Of a DNA stretch of 64,000 nucleotides, positions 44,592-53,527 are shown one piece after another. Location: assembly GCF_000172155.1 (NCBI RefSeq), contig NZ_ABIZ01000001.1, positions 2,699,105-2,763,104 of the forward strand. The letters are read 5' to 3'. Origin of the DNA: Verrucomicrobium spinosum DSM 4136 = JCM 18804. Its GTDB lineage: Bacteria; Verrucomicrobiota; Verrucomicrobiia; Verrucomicrobiales; Verrucomicrobiaceae. Under the pieces are notes generated by a model. It did no database searches. It had not been told where the DNA came from and saw only the letters and a program-made list of their open reading frames with translations. A program made the translations under genes and the position numbers. The first letter of the stretch is position 1, and the number at the start of each line of letters is the position of its first letter.

Positions 44592-45953
44592 CTAAGCCAA
44601 CTCCGGCAACGCTGAGTCCGCGTCGCCGAACTTGTGCATCTTCATGCCCATGCGTTCCATGACGGAGAGGTGCAGGCGGCAGAGCTTGCGGTTCTCGTTC
44701 TGGCTGTAGTCGAGCATGCGACCGCCGCGGATGGTGCCGCCACCGCCACCGGCGAGAAGCACGGGGAGCTGGCGGGAGTCGTGGGCATTGCCGTCCCAGA
44801 GGCTGGAGCAGAAGAGAATCATGCTGTTGTCCAGCAGCGAGCGTTCACCTTCGTTGGTGGCATCCATCTTCTGGAGGGTCTCGCACATGAGCTGCATGTG
44901 GTACTCGTTCACCTTCTGGTACATGGCCAGCCGTTCTGGATCGTTGGCGTGGTGGGAGAGTTCATGCTGGCCGCCCTTGATGCCGCCCAGGAAACCGAAG
45001 TTCATCTGGGAAAGGTCATTGTTGAGCATCATGGTGGCGATGCGGGTGCGGTCCATCTGGAGGGCCAGCACCATGATATCCAGCTGGAGGCGCAAGTGAT
45101 CGCGCACGTCAGCAGGGATGCCTGCGGCGGGGCGGGCAAAAGTGGGGGACTTGATGGCAGGTGACCAGCCATTGCCGTCGGTTTCCTTTTTGCTGAAGGC
45201 GTCGGCCTTTTCGATCCGTTGCTCCAGTTCGCGCACGGAGGTGAAGTACTCGTCGAGCTTCAGGGCATCGCGGCGGCTCACTTTGTTGCGCAGGCTGTTG
45301 GCATCGCCGAGCACGAGGTCGAGCACGCTCTTGTCACGCTTGCGCTTGGAGCCGTCGTCAAAGAGCTGGTCGAAGGCCTGCTGGGGATAGATTTCCTTGG
45401 GTGCGGGTGCAGTGGGGCTGCTCCAGGAAATGTAGGCGGAGTAGATGGAGGTGTAGCCGCTGTCCGTGCTGTACTTGGGACCTTCCGTGCCCAGAACGAT
45501 GCTGGAAACAGGGGTGTTCTTGCCCAACTCCTGGGCCATGAGCTGGTCCATGGTGGTGCCCACCTGCACATCCGTGGTGGTCTGCTTCACGGTCAGGCCG
45601 GAAAGCACGTTCATCTTCGGATAGTGACCGCCAGGGCCGGCCACGGTGGTGGGATTCCACAGACCTTTGAAGACGAGAAGCTTGTCCTTCACCGGCGCCA
45701 GCGGGCTGAGCGTCTTCATCAACTCCATGCCGCCGGGGCCGTTCGTCGCGCCCCAGTGGTGAGGATTCACGCCGTTCCCCATGAACATGGCGGCGAACCG
45801 GCGCGGGGCTCCCTTTGCCGAAGGGGTGGCGCTGCCCCAGGCGTTCATGGATTCCAGCCAGGGAAGGCCGAGGGCGACGCCTGCTCCACGGAGGAAATGG
45901 CGGCGGGACAATCCTGAGGAACGACTGACGGGGCGGGTGTTGAAGGAGCTCAT
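44592..45953 (-). CDS. DUF1552 exported protein (Tat signal)
   Basis: This 453-residue secreted protein is of the DUF1552 family, common in planctomycetes and verrucomicrobia and nearly always beside a DUF1592-type cytochrome-like protein, as here. The Tat signal reads SRRHFLRGAGVALGLPWLE (residues ~16-34). Family stretches include APRRFAAMFMGNGVNPHHW, VLSGLTVKQTTTDVQVGTT and NSMILFCSSLWDGNAHDSRQ. The fold is related to DUF1501/sulfatase-like proteins, but activity is unknown. It lies 90 bp downstream of the DUF1592 gene on the same strand. Confidence 0.92.
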   Translation of the reverse strand: MSSFNTRPVSRSSGLSRRHFLRGAGVALGLPWLESMNAWGSATPSAKGAPRRFAAMFMGNGVNPHHWGATNGPGGMELMKTLSPLAPVKDKLLVFKGLWNPTTVAGPGGHYPKMNVLSGLTVKQTTTDVQVGTTMDQLMAQELGKNTPVSSIVLGTEGPKYSTDSGYTSIYSAYISWSSPTAPAPKEIYPQQAFDQLFDDGSKRKRDKSVLDLVLGDANSLRNKVSRRDALKLDEYFTSVRELEQRIEKADAFSKKETDGNGWSPAIKSPTFARPAAGIPADVRDHLRLQLDIMVLALQMDRTRIATMMLNNDLSQMNFGFLGGIKGGQHELSHHANDPERLAMYQKVNEYHMQLMCETLQKMDATNEGERSLLDNSMILFCSSLWDGNAHDSRQLPVLLAGGGGGTIRGGRMLDYSQNENRKLCRLHLSVMERMGMKMHKFGDADSALPELA

Positions 45954-46043
45954 GGGGACAGGTTCGTGTGCAGGGATGGGCTTTTTTTAGCGGGGAAAGG
46001 ACGGCGATTCGGTTATAGACTATTACGCAACACGGGAGGGCGG

Positions 46044-49000
46044 TTATTCATTCCGGCGGTGCTGGAACTGGCGGCTCTGCACCAGGGTGAGGACCGCAGC
46101 AGAGAACCGGCCGCCGGACTTCTTCATTTCCTCCTGCATGGCGGCGAGGAGAGGCTTGTCGGTGGGCAGCACATTGCGTCCCAGAGCATAGCCCACGAGC
46201 TTGCGGCAGAACACGGCGTTGAATTCGTCTTCGCGGGAGCTGAGATATTCCCTCAAACCCGTCAGGCCCTTGAACGAGGCACCGCCCCTGACCTGGGCGG
46301 AGTCATCAATGGGCTGGCCGCCATCGTCCTGAGTGCGCAGGCGGCCGATGGCGTCATAGCCCTCCAGCGCGAAGCCCAGGGGGTCGATCTTGTCATGGCA
46401 GGAGGCACAGGCCTTGTCAGCGCGGTGCGCTTCCAGTCTCTGGCGGAGCGTGGTGGCCTTGGCGGCGCTGTCATCCAGCTGGGGTACATCCGGCGGGGGC
46501 GGCGGGGTGGGGGCACCCAGCACCGCGTGCAGCAGCCAGTCTCCGCGCAGTACGGGGCTGGTGCGCTGGGGATAGGAGGTCTTTGTGAGAATGCTGCCCA
46601 TGCCGAGGATGCCGCCCCGTTGGTAGGGGCCGACAGCCACCTTTTTGAACTCACTGCCGGTGACATTCGGGACGCCGTAGTGTTTGGCCAGGCGTTCGTT
46701 CAGGAAGGTGTAGTCTGCGAGGATAATTTCCTTTACCGGACGATCTTCACGAATGAGGTAGGCGAAGAACTCCGAGGTCTCGCGGTAGAGGTCGGCCCGC
46801 AGTTCAGGGGTGAACTCAGGAAACTTCCCGCCGTCCACCGTGCTGTGCTTGGAGAAGCCGTTGAACGACAGCCACTGTCCGGCGAACTCGTCTGCCAGAG
46901 CGCGGGCTCGCGGATCACGCAGCAGACGCTGTACTTCCGCGGCAAGGGTGTCCTTCTTGAGCAGACTGCCATCCGCGGCGGTCTGGGTGAGCCGGGAATC
47001 TGGCATGGATGACCAAAGGAAATAACTCAACCGGGCGGCCAGCTCCCATGGCTTCACCGGGTGCTCGCCGGGCTCATTGGCCTCCTCCAGCTTGAACACA
47101 AAATCCGGGGAGATGAAGATGCGCACCAGGACCTCCCGGGCAGCGGACTCACGATCCAGGTCGCGAGTGCGGGCGTCCGCGTAGAGCTGGGTGATCTGCT
47201 GCTTGTCACCCTCCGTGAGCGGGCGGCGCCAGGCTTTTTTGGCAAAGTGCAGCAAATGCCCCTTCAGATTCTCGTCCCATTCATTAAGATCCTTGGGATT
47301 GGGCTTGAGCGATCGCACCAACCTCCAGTCGGTGAGCATGCGGGCCATGCGGTCCTTCTCTTGTGGAGAGAGGAGAGAGGCGAGCTGCGCATCACTCAGG
47401 TAGTAAACGCCCGGGCCTTTGCCGCCGCGTTGGAAGTTGCGCGAGACCTCTTCCATCCGTCGCAGGTACTCGTCTGGGAAAGCAGTCTTCATCCGGCTGA
47501 AGTCCGCCATGGTGTTGCGGGCGGCTTCCGTCTGGCGTTTCCAGAGCGTGAGCACTCCCGGGATGATCTTCTGCGGGTCGGGGGCATGGCCGACGACGGC
47601 CGTCCATTGCATGGTGGCGAAGTCGCTGTCCGGTCCCTCAAGCACCAGTCTGCCCTTGCCGCGGAAAAGGGTGGCATCCTCTGGCAGAGGGAGGGGAATC
47701 ACCTGGGGTGCCTGCACGACGAGCGTGTCCGCATTCACGGCGGGACCCAAAGGGTTCTTGCCGAATTGGGCCAGCACTTTCTCACCCGAGGTGATGCGTT
47801 GATTCAGAGTGTTGGCATCGGCACCGGGAGTCTGGACGGCTTTGCGATCCACCTCCAGCTGGCGGCGCAGCCACACGAGGTAGGGTTCCGTCTTCTTGCC
47901 ACGGGTCACCATCAGCTCTGTGAAATGGACCCAGTCCCCACGATTGCCGTCGCCAAGATCACCAGCAACGAGTTTCACTTCTCTGTGCCCGGTCACTTCC
48001 CGGACGAAGCCATAGGGCCGCAATCCATCGGCATCCTGCTGCATACGTTGCACGCCGGTGCCGGGGCGCTTGGGGTCCCACCATGAGCGACGCTCTGCCT
48101 GAATGGCGAGGATCTTCTCGCGGACGACTGAGGGCACTTCCCGGGGCTTGGCTGCATCGGGGCCGGGCAAGTCCTTCCAGGCATTGCGGGTGATGTCCAG
48201 GAACCGGGAGTTGCTTTTGTCGTTGTTGAGCATCGTCCACCAGTTCTCCAGAAAGGCGGGGAAGAGTGAAGCCTCTTTGGCCAAGGCCTCCAGGGAGGTG
48301 GCTCCGGTCTGCTCACGATGTTTGAACTTCCAGCAGGCCAGCATGTAGTCACCTTCGCGCATGTCGTCCCCATCCTTGGGCAGGTAAGGGGCCGCCATCT
48401 TCTGGTACCAGACATACAGGGACTGCTCCGCCTGATCCCGGATCTGCTCCGGTCCGCGAAGGCCGACGCGCTGGCTTTGGAAGCTGATGCCGCGTCCAGG
48501 CAGGATGCTGGCGTGATCGGCAAGTTGCCGGGCCGCGGCCAGGTACTTGTCCAGCTGCTGGGGACTGACAAAAAGCACGTCACCCACGTTGGAGAAGCCT
48601 TCGCCGCCCCCGCCATCGGGCAGGAATTCCTTGGCAAGCTTGTAGTCCTGGCCTGTGAGGTCGCGAATCGTGTTGTCGTATTCGGAATTGGTGAGCCGTC
48701 GGATCGTCACCACGCCGGGATCGCCCGCATTGGCCAGAGCGGCAGACTCAAGCGAATGGTTCAGCCACGCCATGAGGCGGGCTTTCTCCTCGGGTTTCGG
48801 CTGGGGATCATCCTCAGGAGGCATCTCTGCGCCATGCATGGAGTCCTTGACCTTCTTCCAGAGTTCGAACTCGGTGCCCACCTTGGGATCTGCGTCCAAG
48901 GTTTTGAGATTCACGCCGCCCTTGGTCTTCTTCCCGCCGTGGCAGTCATAGCAGTACTGCGTGAAGAGGGGGCGAATGTCCTTGTCCCAGGTGGCTGTGG

Positions 49001-49148
49001 CAGACGGTTCAGCGGCTCCTGCCAGACCGTTGGGGCTGGCGCTGGCGGCCAGCACTGCCAGCGCCATCGAGAGGCGAGGACGGAGCAGGGCACTTGATTT
49101 GGAGAGGGGAGCGGTGGAGCGAAGCGGATTCCAGGTGGGGGCAATCAT
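46044..49148 (-). CDS. DUF1592/DUF1588/DUF1585-type exported cytochrome-like protein
   Basis: This 1034-residue exported protein has a planctomycete/verrucomicrobial multi-domain layout. It has a signal region (MALAVLAASASPNGLAGAA) and a PSCyt-like heme-binding segment CYDCH (C66-H70). A DUF1587 block TIRRLTNSEYDNTIRDLTG follows, then a long middle region, a DUF1592 block (ARLSYFLWSSMPDSRLTQ), a DUF1588 block with a second heme-type motif CASCH in KACASCHDKIDPLGFALEGYD, and a C-terminal DUF1585 block (SRQFQHRR). Two CxxCH motifs suggest electron transfer to a bound substrate. It forms an operon-like pair with the DUF1552 gene downstream. Confidence 0.92.
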   Translation of the reverse strand: MIAPTWNPLRSTAPLSKSSALLRPRLSMALAVLAASASPNGLAGAAEPSATATWDKDIRPLFTQYCYDCHGGKKTKGGVNLKTLDADPKVGTEFELWKKVKDSMHGAEMPPEDDPQPKPEEKARLMAWLNHSLESAALANAGDPGVVTIRRLTNSEYDNTIRDLTGQDYKLAKEFLPDGGGGEGFSNVGDVLFVSPQQLDKYLAAARQLADHASILPGRGISFQSQRVGLRGPEQIRDQAEQSLYVWYQKMAAPYLPKDGDDMREGDYMLACWKFKHREQTGATSLEALAKEASLFPAFLENWWTMLNNDKSNSRFLDITRNAWKDLPGPDAAKPREVPSVVREKILAIQAERRSWWDPKRPGTGVQRMQQDADGLRPYGFVREVTGHREVKLVAGDLGDGNRGDWVHFTELMVTRGKKTEPYLVWLRRQLEVDRKAVQTPGADANTLNQRITSGEKVLAQFGKNPLGPAVNADTLVVQAPQVIPLPLPEDATLFRGKGRLVLEGPDSDFATMQWTAVVGHAPDPQKIIPGVLTLWKRQTEAARNTMADFSRMKTAFPDEYLRRMEEVSRNFQRGGKGPGVYYLSDAQLASLLSPQEKDRMARMLTDWRLVRSLKPNPKDLNEWDENLKGHLLHFAKKAWRRPLTEGDKQQITQLYADARTRDLDRESAAREVLVRIFISPDFVFKLEEANEPGEHPVKPWELAARLSYFLWSSMPDSRLTQTAADGSLLKKDTLAAEVQRLLRDPRARALADEFAGQWLSFNGFSKHSTVDGGKFPEFTPELRADLYRETSEFFAYLIREDRPVKEIILADYTFLNERLAKHYGVPNVTGSEFKKVAVGPYQRGGILGMGSILTKTSYPQRTSPVLRGDWLLHAVLGAPTPPPPPDVPQLDDSAAKATTLRQRLEAHRADKACASCHDKIDPLGFALEGYDAIGRLRTQDDGGQPIDDSAQVRGGASFKGLTGLREYLSSREDEFNAVFCRKLVGYALGRNVLPTDKPLLAAMQEEMKKSGGRFSAAVLTLVQSRQFQHRRNE

Positions 49149-49435
49149 TGGGGGAAGTCATCTGAACGTCCTGCCGTATTTGGGGGAACACGGGAAGACG
49201 GGGAAGGCAATCAGACCAGGGCGGGTTCAGTGAGGAAGCGCTGGGGAATGCGGTGGAAGAATACGTCTTGAAGCAGGGGGTGTTTCAGAGGTGATGTTTC
49301 GATTTGCAAGTAATGGGTGGGCAGGCGTCCCCATAGGAAGGATGAATTCGGATGTTTTTTGGACGGGAAATGTGGGGGACGCTGCCTCAGGGGTGGTCCG
49401 ACGGTCTCCGTCGGGATGGAAGGCACATGGGCGAC
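49149..49435. repeat. Intergenic region with REP-like element, copy 2
   Basis: No gene seen. At ~49397-49420, GTGGTCCGACGGTCTCCGTC then GGGA contains a perfect 7-bp hairpin (CCGACGG-TCT-CCGTCGG). It matches the element at ~39289 with few changes. Confidence 0.55.
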
Positions 49436-49474
49436 CGAAAAATATCGAGGGCGTACTGATCACTCAGTACGCCC
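49436..49474 (-). terminator. Rho-independent terminator of the Tat hydrolase gene
   Basis: GGGCGTACTGA (49449-49459) and TCAGTACGCCC (49464-49474) form a perfect 11-bp stem with loop TCAC. On the minus strand the stem is followed by TCGATATTTTTCGG. It lies 52 bp beyond the stop codon of the gene at 49526. Confidence 0.85.
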
Positions 49475-49525
49475 CTCTGTCGCCTTCTGCCTCAGCCGGG
49501 AAATGGGCGGCTGGTGCTATGTATT

Positions 49526-51694
49526 CTAGGTATTCATGCCATCCATGGCACCCCAAGGCTCAAGGTTCTCCAGTTTCTTGTCTTGAAGGGCTGCGTAGAT
49601 GTCCGGCAGATCGAATTGCTTCAACACTCCGGGAAGCAGCGCGGCGTAGGGCCACTTGTAGTCCTCTGTGGTGGCGATGAGCTCGTAGGACACCAACGCG
49701 TTTTTCAAGGTGACCTGGGTGACAGCAGGGGAGAGGAGGGCCGCGAAAGCGGCTGCAAGTGCCCCCCAGCCGCGTCCGGCGAGATGAATGTCTTGATGGC
49801 CCTGGGCCTTGAGCCAGGCAATGACCCGGAGGAGGTCGCCGACTTTCTGGCCCAGATAAGGGCGGTCCAGCATGATGGCGTGGGCAGCGAGGAAATAGTC
49901 ACTGCCGTAGGGTTTCAGGAATTGATCCGCTCCGCAGGTGTCCGGCTGGGACTCGCCGATGCCTCGCACGTCACAGGCATACACGGCGGCGTCCACCAGT
50001 TCTGCCACGAGGGGTTCGGAGCGGAGTTCCGCATCAGCGGAACGGTGGGCGACGTAGAGAATGGCCCGGGTGCCGCCTTGCGGGGGACGCGAGACAAGTG
50101 AGGCGTCGTGGAGCCGGGTGACGAGGGCCTGGATGCCGGGCTCAGTTTCCACCGCATAGGTGCTGCTGCCCTTCGCGGGATATTTGCGCCCGCTGGACGG
50201 GCGGAGAATGCGGTACTCAGGAGCGGTGGTGCCGAGTGCTGCTACAGTGAGTTTAAGCGTGCTCTTGACGGCCTCCACGAGTTTGGGGCCGGTCAGGCGG
50301 GGCCGGGTGGCGGCGAGTTGTTTTGCGGTCTCGGCAGTGAGTGAAGATACGGTTCGAGGCTTTAACTCACTGATCTGCCCGCTCGTGGTGCACCAGAGCG
50401 TCTCGTCCTTTTCGATGACGAGGTCGGGCTCGCTCGTGACGGTGGACACGCCGGTCACCTTGTTGAAGAAGCGGTACATGGCCTCGCGGTTCTCCCGGGA
50501 ATAACCGTGGTAATCTGAACCGATGTGGAGCTGGATGTTTTCCGGCTTGCCCAGGAGAGCGTAGAGATGCTTGAGGCGCTCATAGGCCTCCATGCTGCCT
50601 CGCACATCAAAGAAGTCCTTCTCTTGCGCCACAATGACTACGGGCTTGGGGGCCATGGCAGCGAGGAAATCACTGTGGTCCAGGCCGAGAGCCAATGCGG
50701 CAGGCGGGCATTGCTCCGTATCGGCGGGCAGCTCGTTCTCCGCGTTGCGGCGGAAGGTGGTGACGAAGCAGGCGGGCGCGGCCATGGTAAAGCGTGGGTC
50801 CAGTCCGCAGATCCACGTCGTCTGGGTGCCGCCACCGGAGTTGCCCGTGAGGCCGATTTGCCTGGGATCGACTTCAGGGCGGGTGAGCAAGTAGTCCAGA
50901 GCGCGAATGCCATCCCAGGCAAACCAGGCACCCAGGAACTCGCCCACCAGTGCCTGTTGATTGCCGGATTGGATGTGTTCGCTCACCCCGGGGCTGAACC
51001 GGGATTTCAGCGTACCTTCGGCCAGATACTGGAAGCGCTCACCCTGGCCAATGGGATCAATGATGAAACAAACATAGCCAATGCGGGCGAGCCCTTGGGC
51101 AAAGCTTTGGTAGGCGTCGGCTGCTTTGCCGTTGAGAGAGTGTCCGCAGACTCCAATCACTCCGGGCATTTGCCCCGTGCGGCCGAGGGGCAAGTAGAGG
51201 TTCCCTGTGACGAGCAGGCCGGGGCGGCTTTCGAAGATGACGTTCTCAATCCGGTAGGTGTCGCGTTCGACGGTCCGGGTGACCCTGGCGTTGAGGGGCG
51301 TCTTTGCTGGCTCCGGTCCGAAGCAGGTGCGAATGCGATCGCGCACAGATGCCACATAGGCTTCAGCATCGGCTTGAGTCTTGAGGGCCGCCCGTTTCTG
51401 ATTCTGTTGGGATTCGACCGCACGCACCTGGTTCACCAGCCATTCCTGCATCATGCGGGGAAAGCGATTGAGCGGAGCCAGTGCAGGGGTAGCCGCGGCT
51501 GTGGTGGCGGGGGATGGAGTCGCGGCAGGCGCTGCGGCAAGAATTCGGGCACCCGGGGCGGTACTCAAAAAAGCTGGGGCGAAAGGCAAGCCAACAAGGC
51601 CGAGACTTGCTCGACGCAAAAACTCACGTCGCGGAGAATCCGGCGAGGCTTCAGTGGACGAGTCAGTGCGGGAGCGGGGAGGGGAATCGGCCAT
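49526..51694 (-). CDS. Tat-exported double alpha/beta-hydrolase (acetyl xylan esterase-like)
   Basis: This 722-residue exported protein carries the Tat motif RREFLRRASLGLVG (residues ~22-35). The first hydrolase domain (~90-430) has the nucleophile elbow LTGNSGGGTQTT with S286, plus GVCGHSLNG and FIIDPIGQGER. A second, related domain (~520-722) has AVYACDVRGIGES but, at the elbow, LAGRGWGAL, where glycine replaces the serine, so it is probably non-catalytic. Such proteins are often annotated as acetyl xylan esterases in this phylum; the true substrate is unknown. A terminator follows it. Confidence 0.85.
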   Translation of the reverse strand: MADSPPRSRTDSSTEASPDSPRREFLRRASLGLVGLPFAPAFLSTAPGARILAAAPAATPSPATTAAATPALAPLNRFPRMMQEWLVNQVRAVESQQNQKRAALKTQADAEAYVASVRDRIRTCFGPEPAKTPLNARVTRTVERDTYRIENVIFESRPGLLVTGNLYLPLGRTGQMPGVIGVCGHSLNGKAADAYQSFAQGLARIGYVCFIIDPIGQGERFQYLAEGTLKSRFSPGVSEHIQSGNQQALVGEFLGAWFAWDGIRALDYLLTRPEVDPRQIGLTGNSGGGTQTTWICGLDPRFTMAAPACFVTTFRRNAENELPADTEQCPPAALALGLDHSDFLAAMAPKPVVIVAQEKDFFDVRGSMEAYERLKHLYALLGKPENIQLHIGSDYHGYSRENREAMYRFFNKVTGVSTVTSEPDLVIEKDETLWCTTSGQISELKPRTVSSLTAETAKQLAATRPRLTGPKLVEAVKSTLKLTVAALGTTAPEYRILRPSSGRKYPAKGSSTYAVETEPGIQALVTRLHDASLVSRPPQGGTRAILYVAHRSADAELRSEPLVAELVDAAVYACDVRGIGESQPDTCGADQFLKPYGSDYFLAAHAIMLDRPYLGQKVGDLLRVIAWLKAQGHQDIHLAGRGWGALAAAFAALLSPAVTQVTLKNALVSYELIATTEDYKWPYAALLPGVLKQFDLPDIYAALQDKKLENLEPWGAMDGMNT

Positions 51695-52339
51695 GGGGCG
51701 AAAAATGAGAGGTTGGAGATGGCGGAAAGCTGGAAAGCGAACGGCGCAGGAGAGTGCGTGCGAGGCGAATGCATCACTACCAGACAGGTTGAGGGGATCT
51801 ATCCTGTTGAGACCGAGCCGGTCAGAGATGGGTGGGAATTGGGTACAAAAGTACTGGGAGAGGGATATGGGAAAAGGGAAGAGGGAGAAGGGGGTTGGTG
51901 ATGGTTGTGGAATGGTCGGGGTGTGTGACGGGGGCTTGCGGAGGCGGCAGGCAAGGAACGGGCAATTTGAGACAAAACGGTCAACATCCGCCGGAGCTTT
52001 TCCACTCGCCCACCCCGCCTGCCTCCGCCTACAACCGGCTGATCCCAGCGGGGATCTAACGTCGGACGAGCCCTGAGCGAGTCAACGGTGGGTGCCTCTG
52101 AAGCGTCTGCAATGTTTCCCCGTAGAGCACGCCCAAGTGCCCAAGAGAATGCTTCCCGGCGCAGCAAAGTAGTCACAGGCTTCAGCCTGTTCAGTCGCGC
52201 TACCCACGTCTCCCAATACCGGGCTAAAGCTCTGCACTACGTTCAGCTGCCTTCCCGGGCGTAGTCCGGTTGTGCCAACCGGCTTTGGCAGCGGAGCGAG
52301 GAAACGCATCCGGCTCTTGAGCGTGATGAGATCTGCTGC
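51695..52339. other. Gene-poor region before the tandem array
   Basis: No convincing gene. Frames on the minus strand (51799-52363) are short and Arg/Ser/Pro-rich. Towards the right it holds phrases typical of decayed elements, for example TTGTGCCAACCGGCTTTGGC (inverted halves GCCAACCGG/CCGGCTTTGGC). A promoter for the minus-strand gene at 51694 should lie at its left end. Confidence 0.4.
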
Positions 52340-53400
52340 TGCCTCAGGGGTGACGCGTGGCAAGCGGGGCGCTTGCCCTACAGCGTCAGGGGTGGGTTGG
52401 GTGTGCGAAGGTCTTTGGGGGTTCTGTTCCCGACCCCGGATACAACCACCCTGGGTCTGTAGGGCGACCGCTTCGGTTGCCTCAGTCAGGGGTGGCGCGT
52501 GGCAAGCGGGGCGCTTGCCCTACAGCGTCAGGGGTGGGTTGGGTGTGCGAAGGTCTTTGGGGGTTCTGTTCCCGACCCCGGATACAACCACCCTGGGTCT
52601 GTAGGGCGACCGCTTCGGTTGCCTCAGTCAGGGGTGGCGCGTGGCAAGCGGGGCGCTTGCCCTACAGCGTCAGGGGTGGGTTGGGTGTGCGAAGGTCTTT
52701 GGGGGCTCTGTTCCCGACCCTGGATTCAACCACCCTGGGTCTGTAGGGCGACCGCTTCGGTTGCCTCAGTCAGGGGTGGCGCGTGGCAAGCGGGGCGCTT
52801 GCCCTACAGCGTCAGGGGTGGGTTGGGTGTGCGAAGGTCTTTGGGGGTTCTGTTCCCGACCCCGGATCCAACCACCCTGGGTCTGTAGGGCGACCGCTTC
52901 GGTTGCCTCAGTCAGGGGTGGCGCGTGGCAAGCGGGGCGCTTGCCCTACAGCGTCAGGGGTGGGTTGGGTGTGCGAAGGTCTTTGGGGGTTCTGTTCCCG
53001 ACCCCGGATCCAACCACCCTGGGTCTGTAGGGCGACCGCTTCGGTTGCCTCATCAGGGGTGGCGCGTGGCAAGCGGGGCGCTTGCCCTACAGCGTCAGGG
53101 GTGGGTTGGGTGTGCGAAGGTCTTTGGGTGCTCTGTTCCCGACCCCGGATTCAACCACCCTGGGTCTGTAGGGCGACCGCTTCGGTTGCCTCATCAGGGG
53201 CGGCGCGCGGCAAGCGGGGCGCTTGCCCTACAGCGTCAGGGGCAGGTTGGGTGTGCGAAGGTCTTTGGGGGTTCTGTTCCCGACCCCGGATTCAACCACC
53301 CTGGGTCTGTAGGGCGACCGCTTCGGTTGCCTCATCAGGGGTGACGCGTGGCAAGCGGGGCGCTTGCCCTACAGGGCGTCAGGGGCGGAAGCGGGCATGC
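52340..53400. repeat. 142-bp tandem repeat array, seven full copies plus a partial
   Basis: The marker GGCAAGCGGGGCGCTTGCC occurs at 52359, 52501, 52643, 52785, 52927, 53068, 53209 and 53350. The spacing is 142 bp four times and then 141 bp three times. Units are nearly identical; most differences are single bases. Each holds two hairpins: GGCAAGCG-GGG-CGCTTGCC and GGCGACCG-CTT-CGGTTGCC. Because 142 is not a multiple of three, apparent reading frames through it have no conserved product. Both repeat and interval are conserved, so it is not CRISPR. Confidence 0.95.
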
Positions 53401-53527
53401 GACTTGCCTCAAGCTTGTGGAGTGCGTGAGCATCTCTAAACTTGGTGACTTGGCGGGAAGGCGAGGCCTGCAGACGCTTCAGCGTGTGCCTCCTGACGTC
53501 GACAACTACGGCCGCCTTCGCAGATCA
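53401..53527. other. Spacer after the tandem array
   Basis: Short non-coding stretch between the last array copy and the 3' end of the DUF4886-like gene; nothing definite seen. Confidence 0.4.

Noticed and set aside
52340-53400. CRISPR array
   Set aside because: The whole 142-bp period is repeated, including what would be the spacers, and no cas gene is nearby; it is a tandem repeat.
52357-53439. A set of overlapping 129-218-residue proteins in the tandem array
   Set aside because: They are the same repeat read in shifting frames (142 is not a multiple of three), with no start signals or protein-like character.
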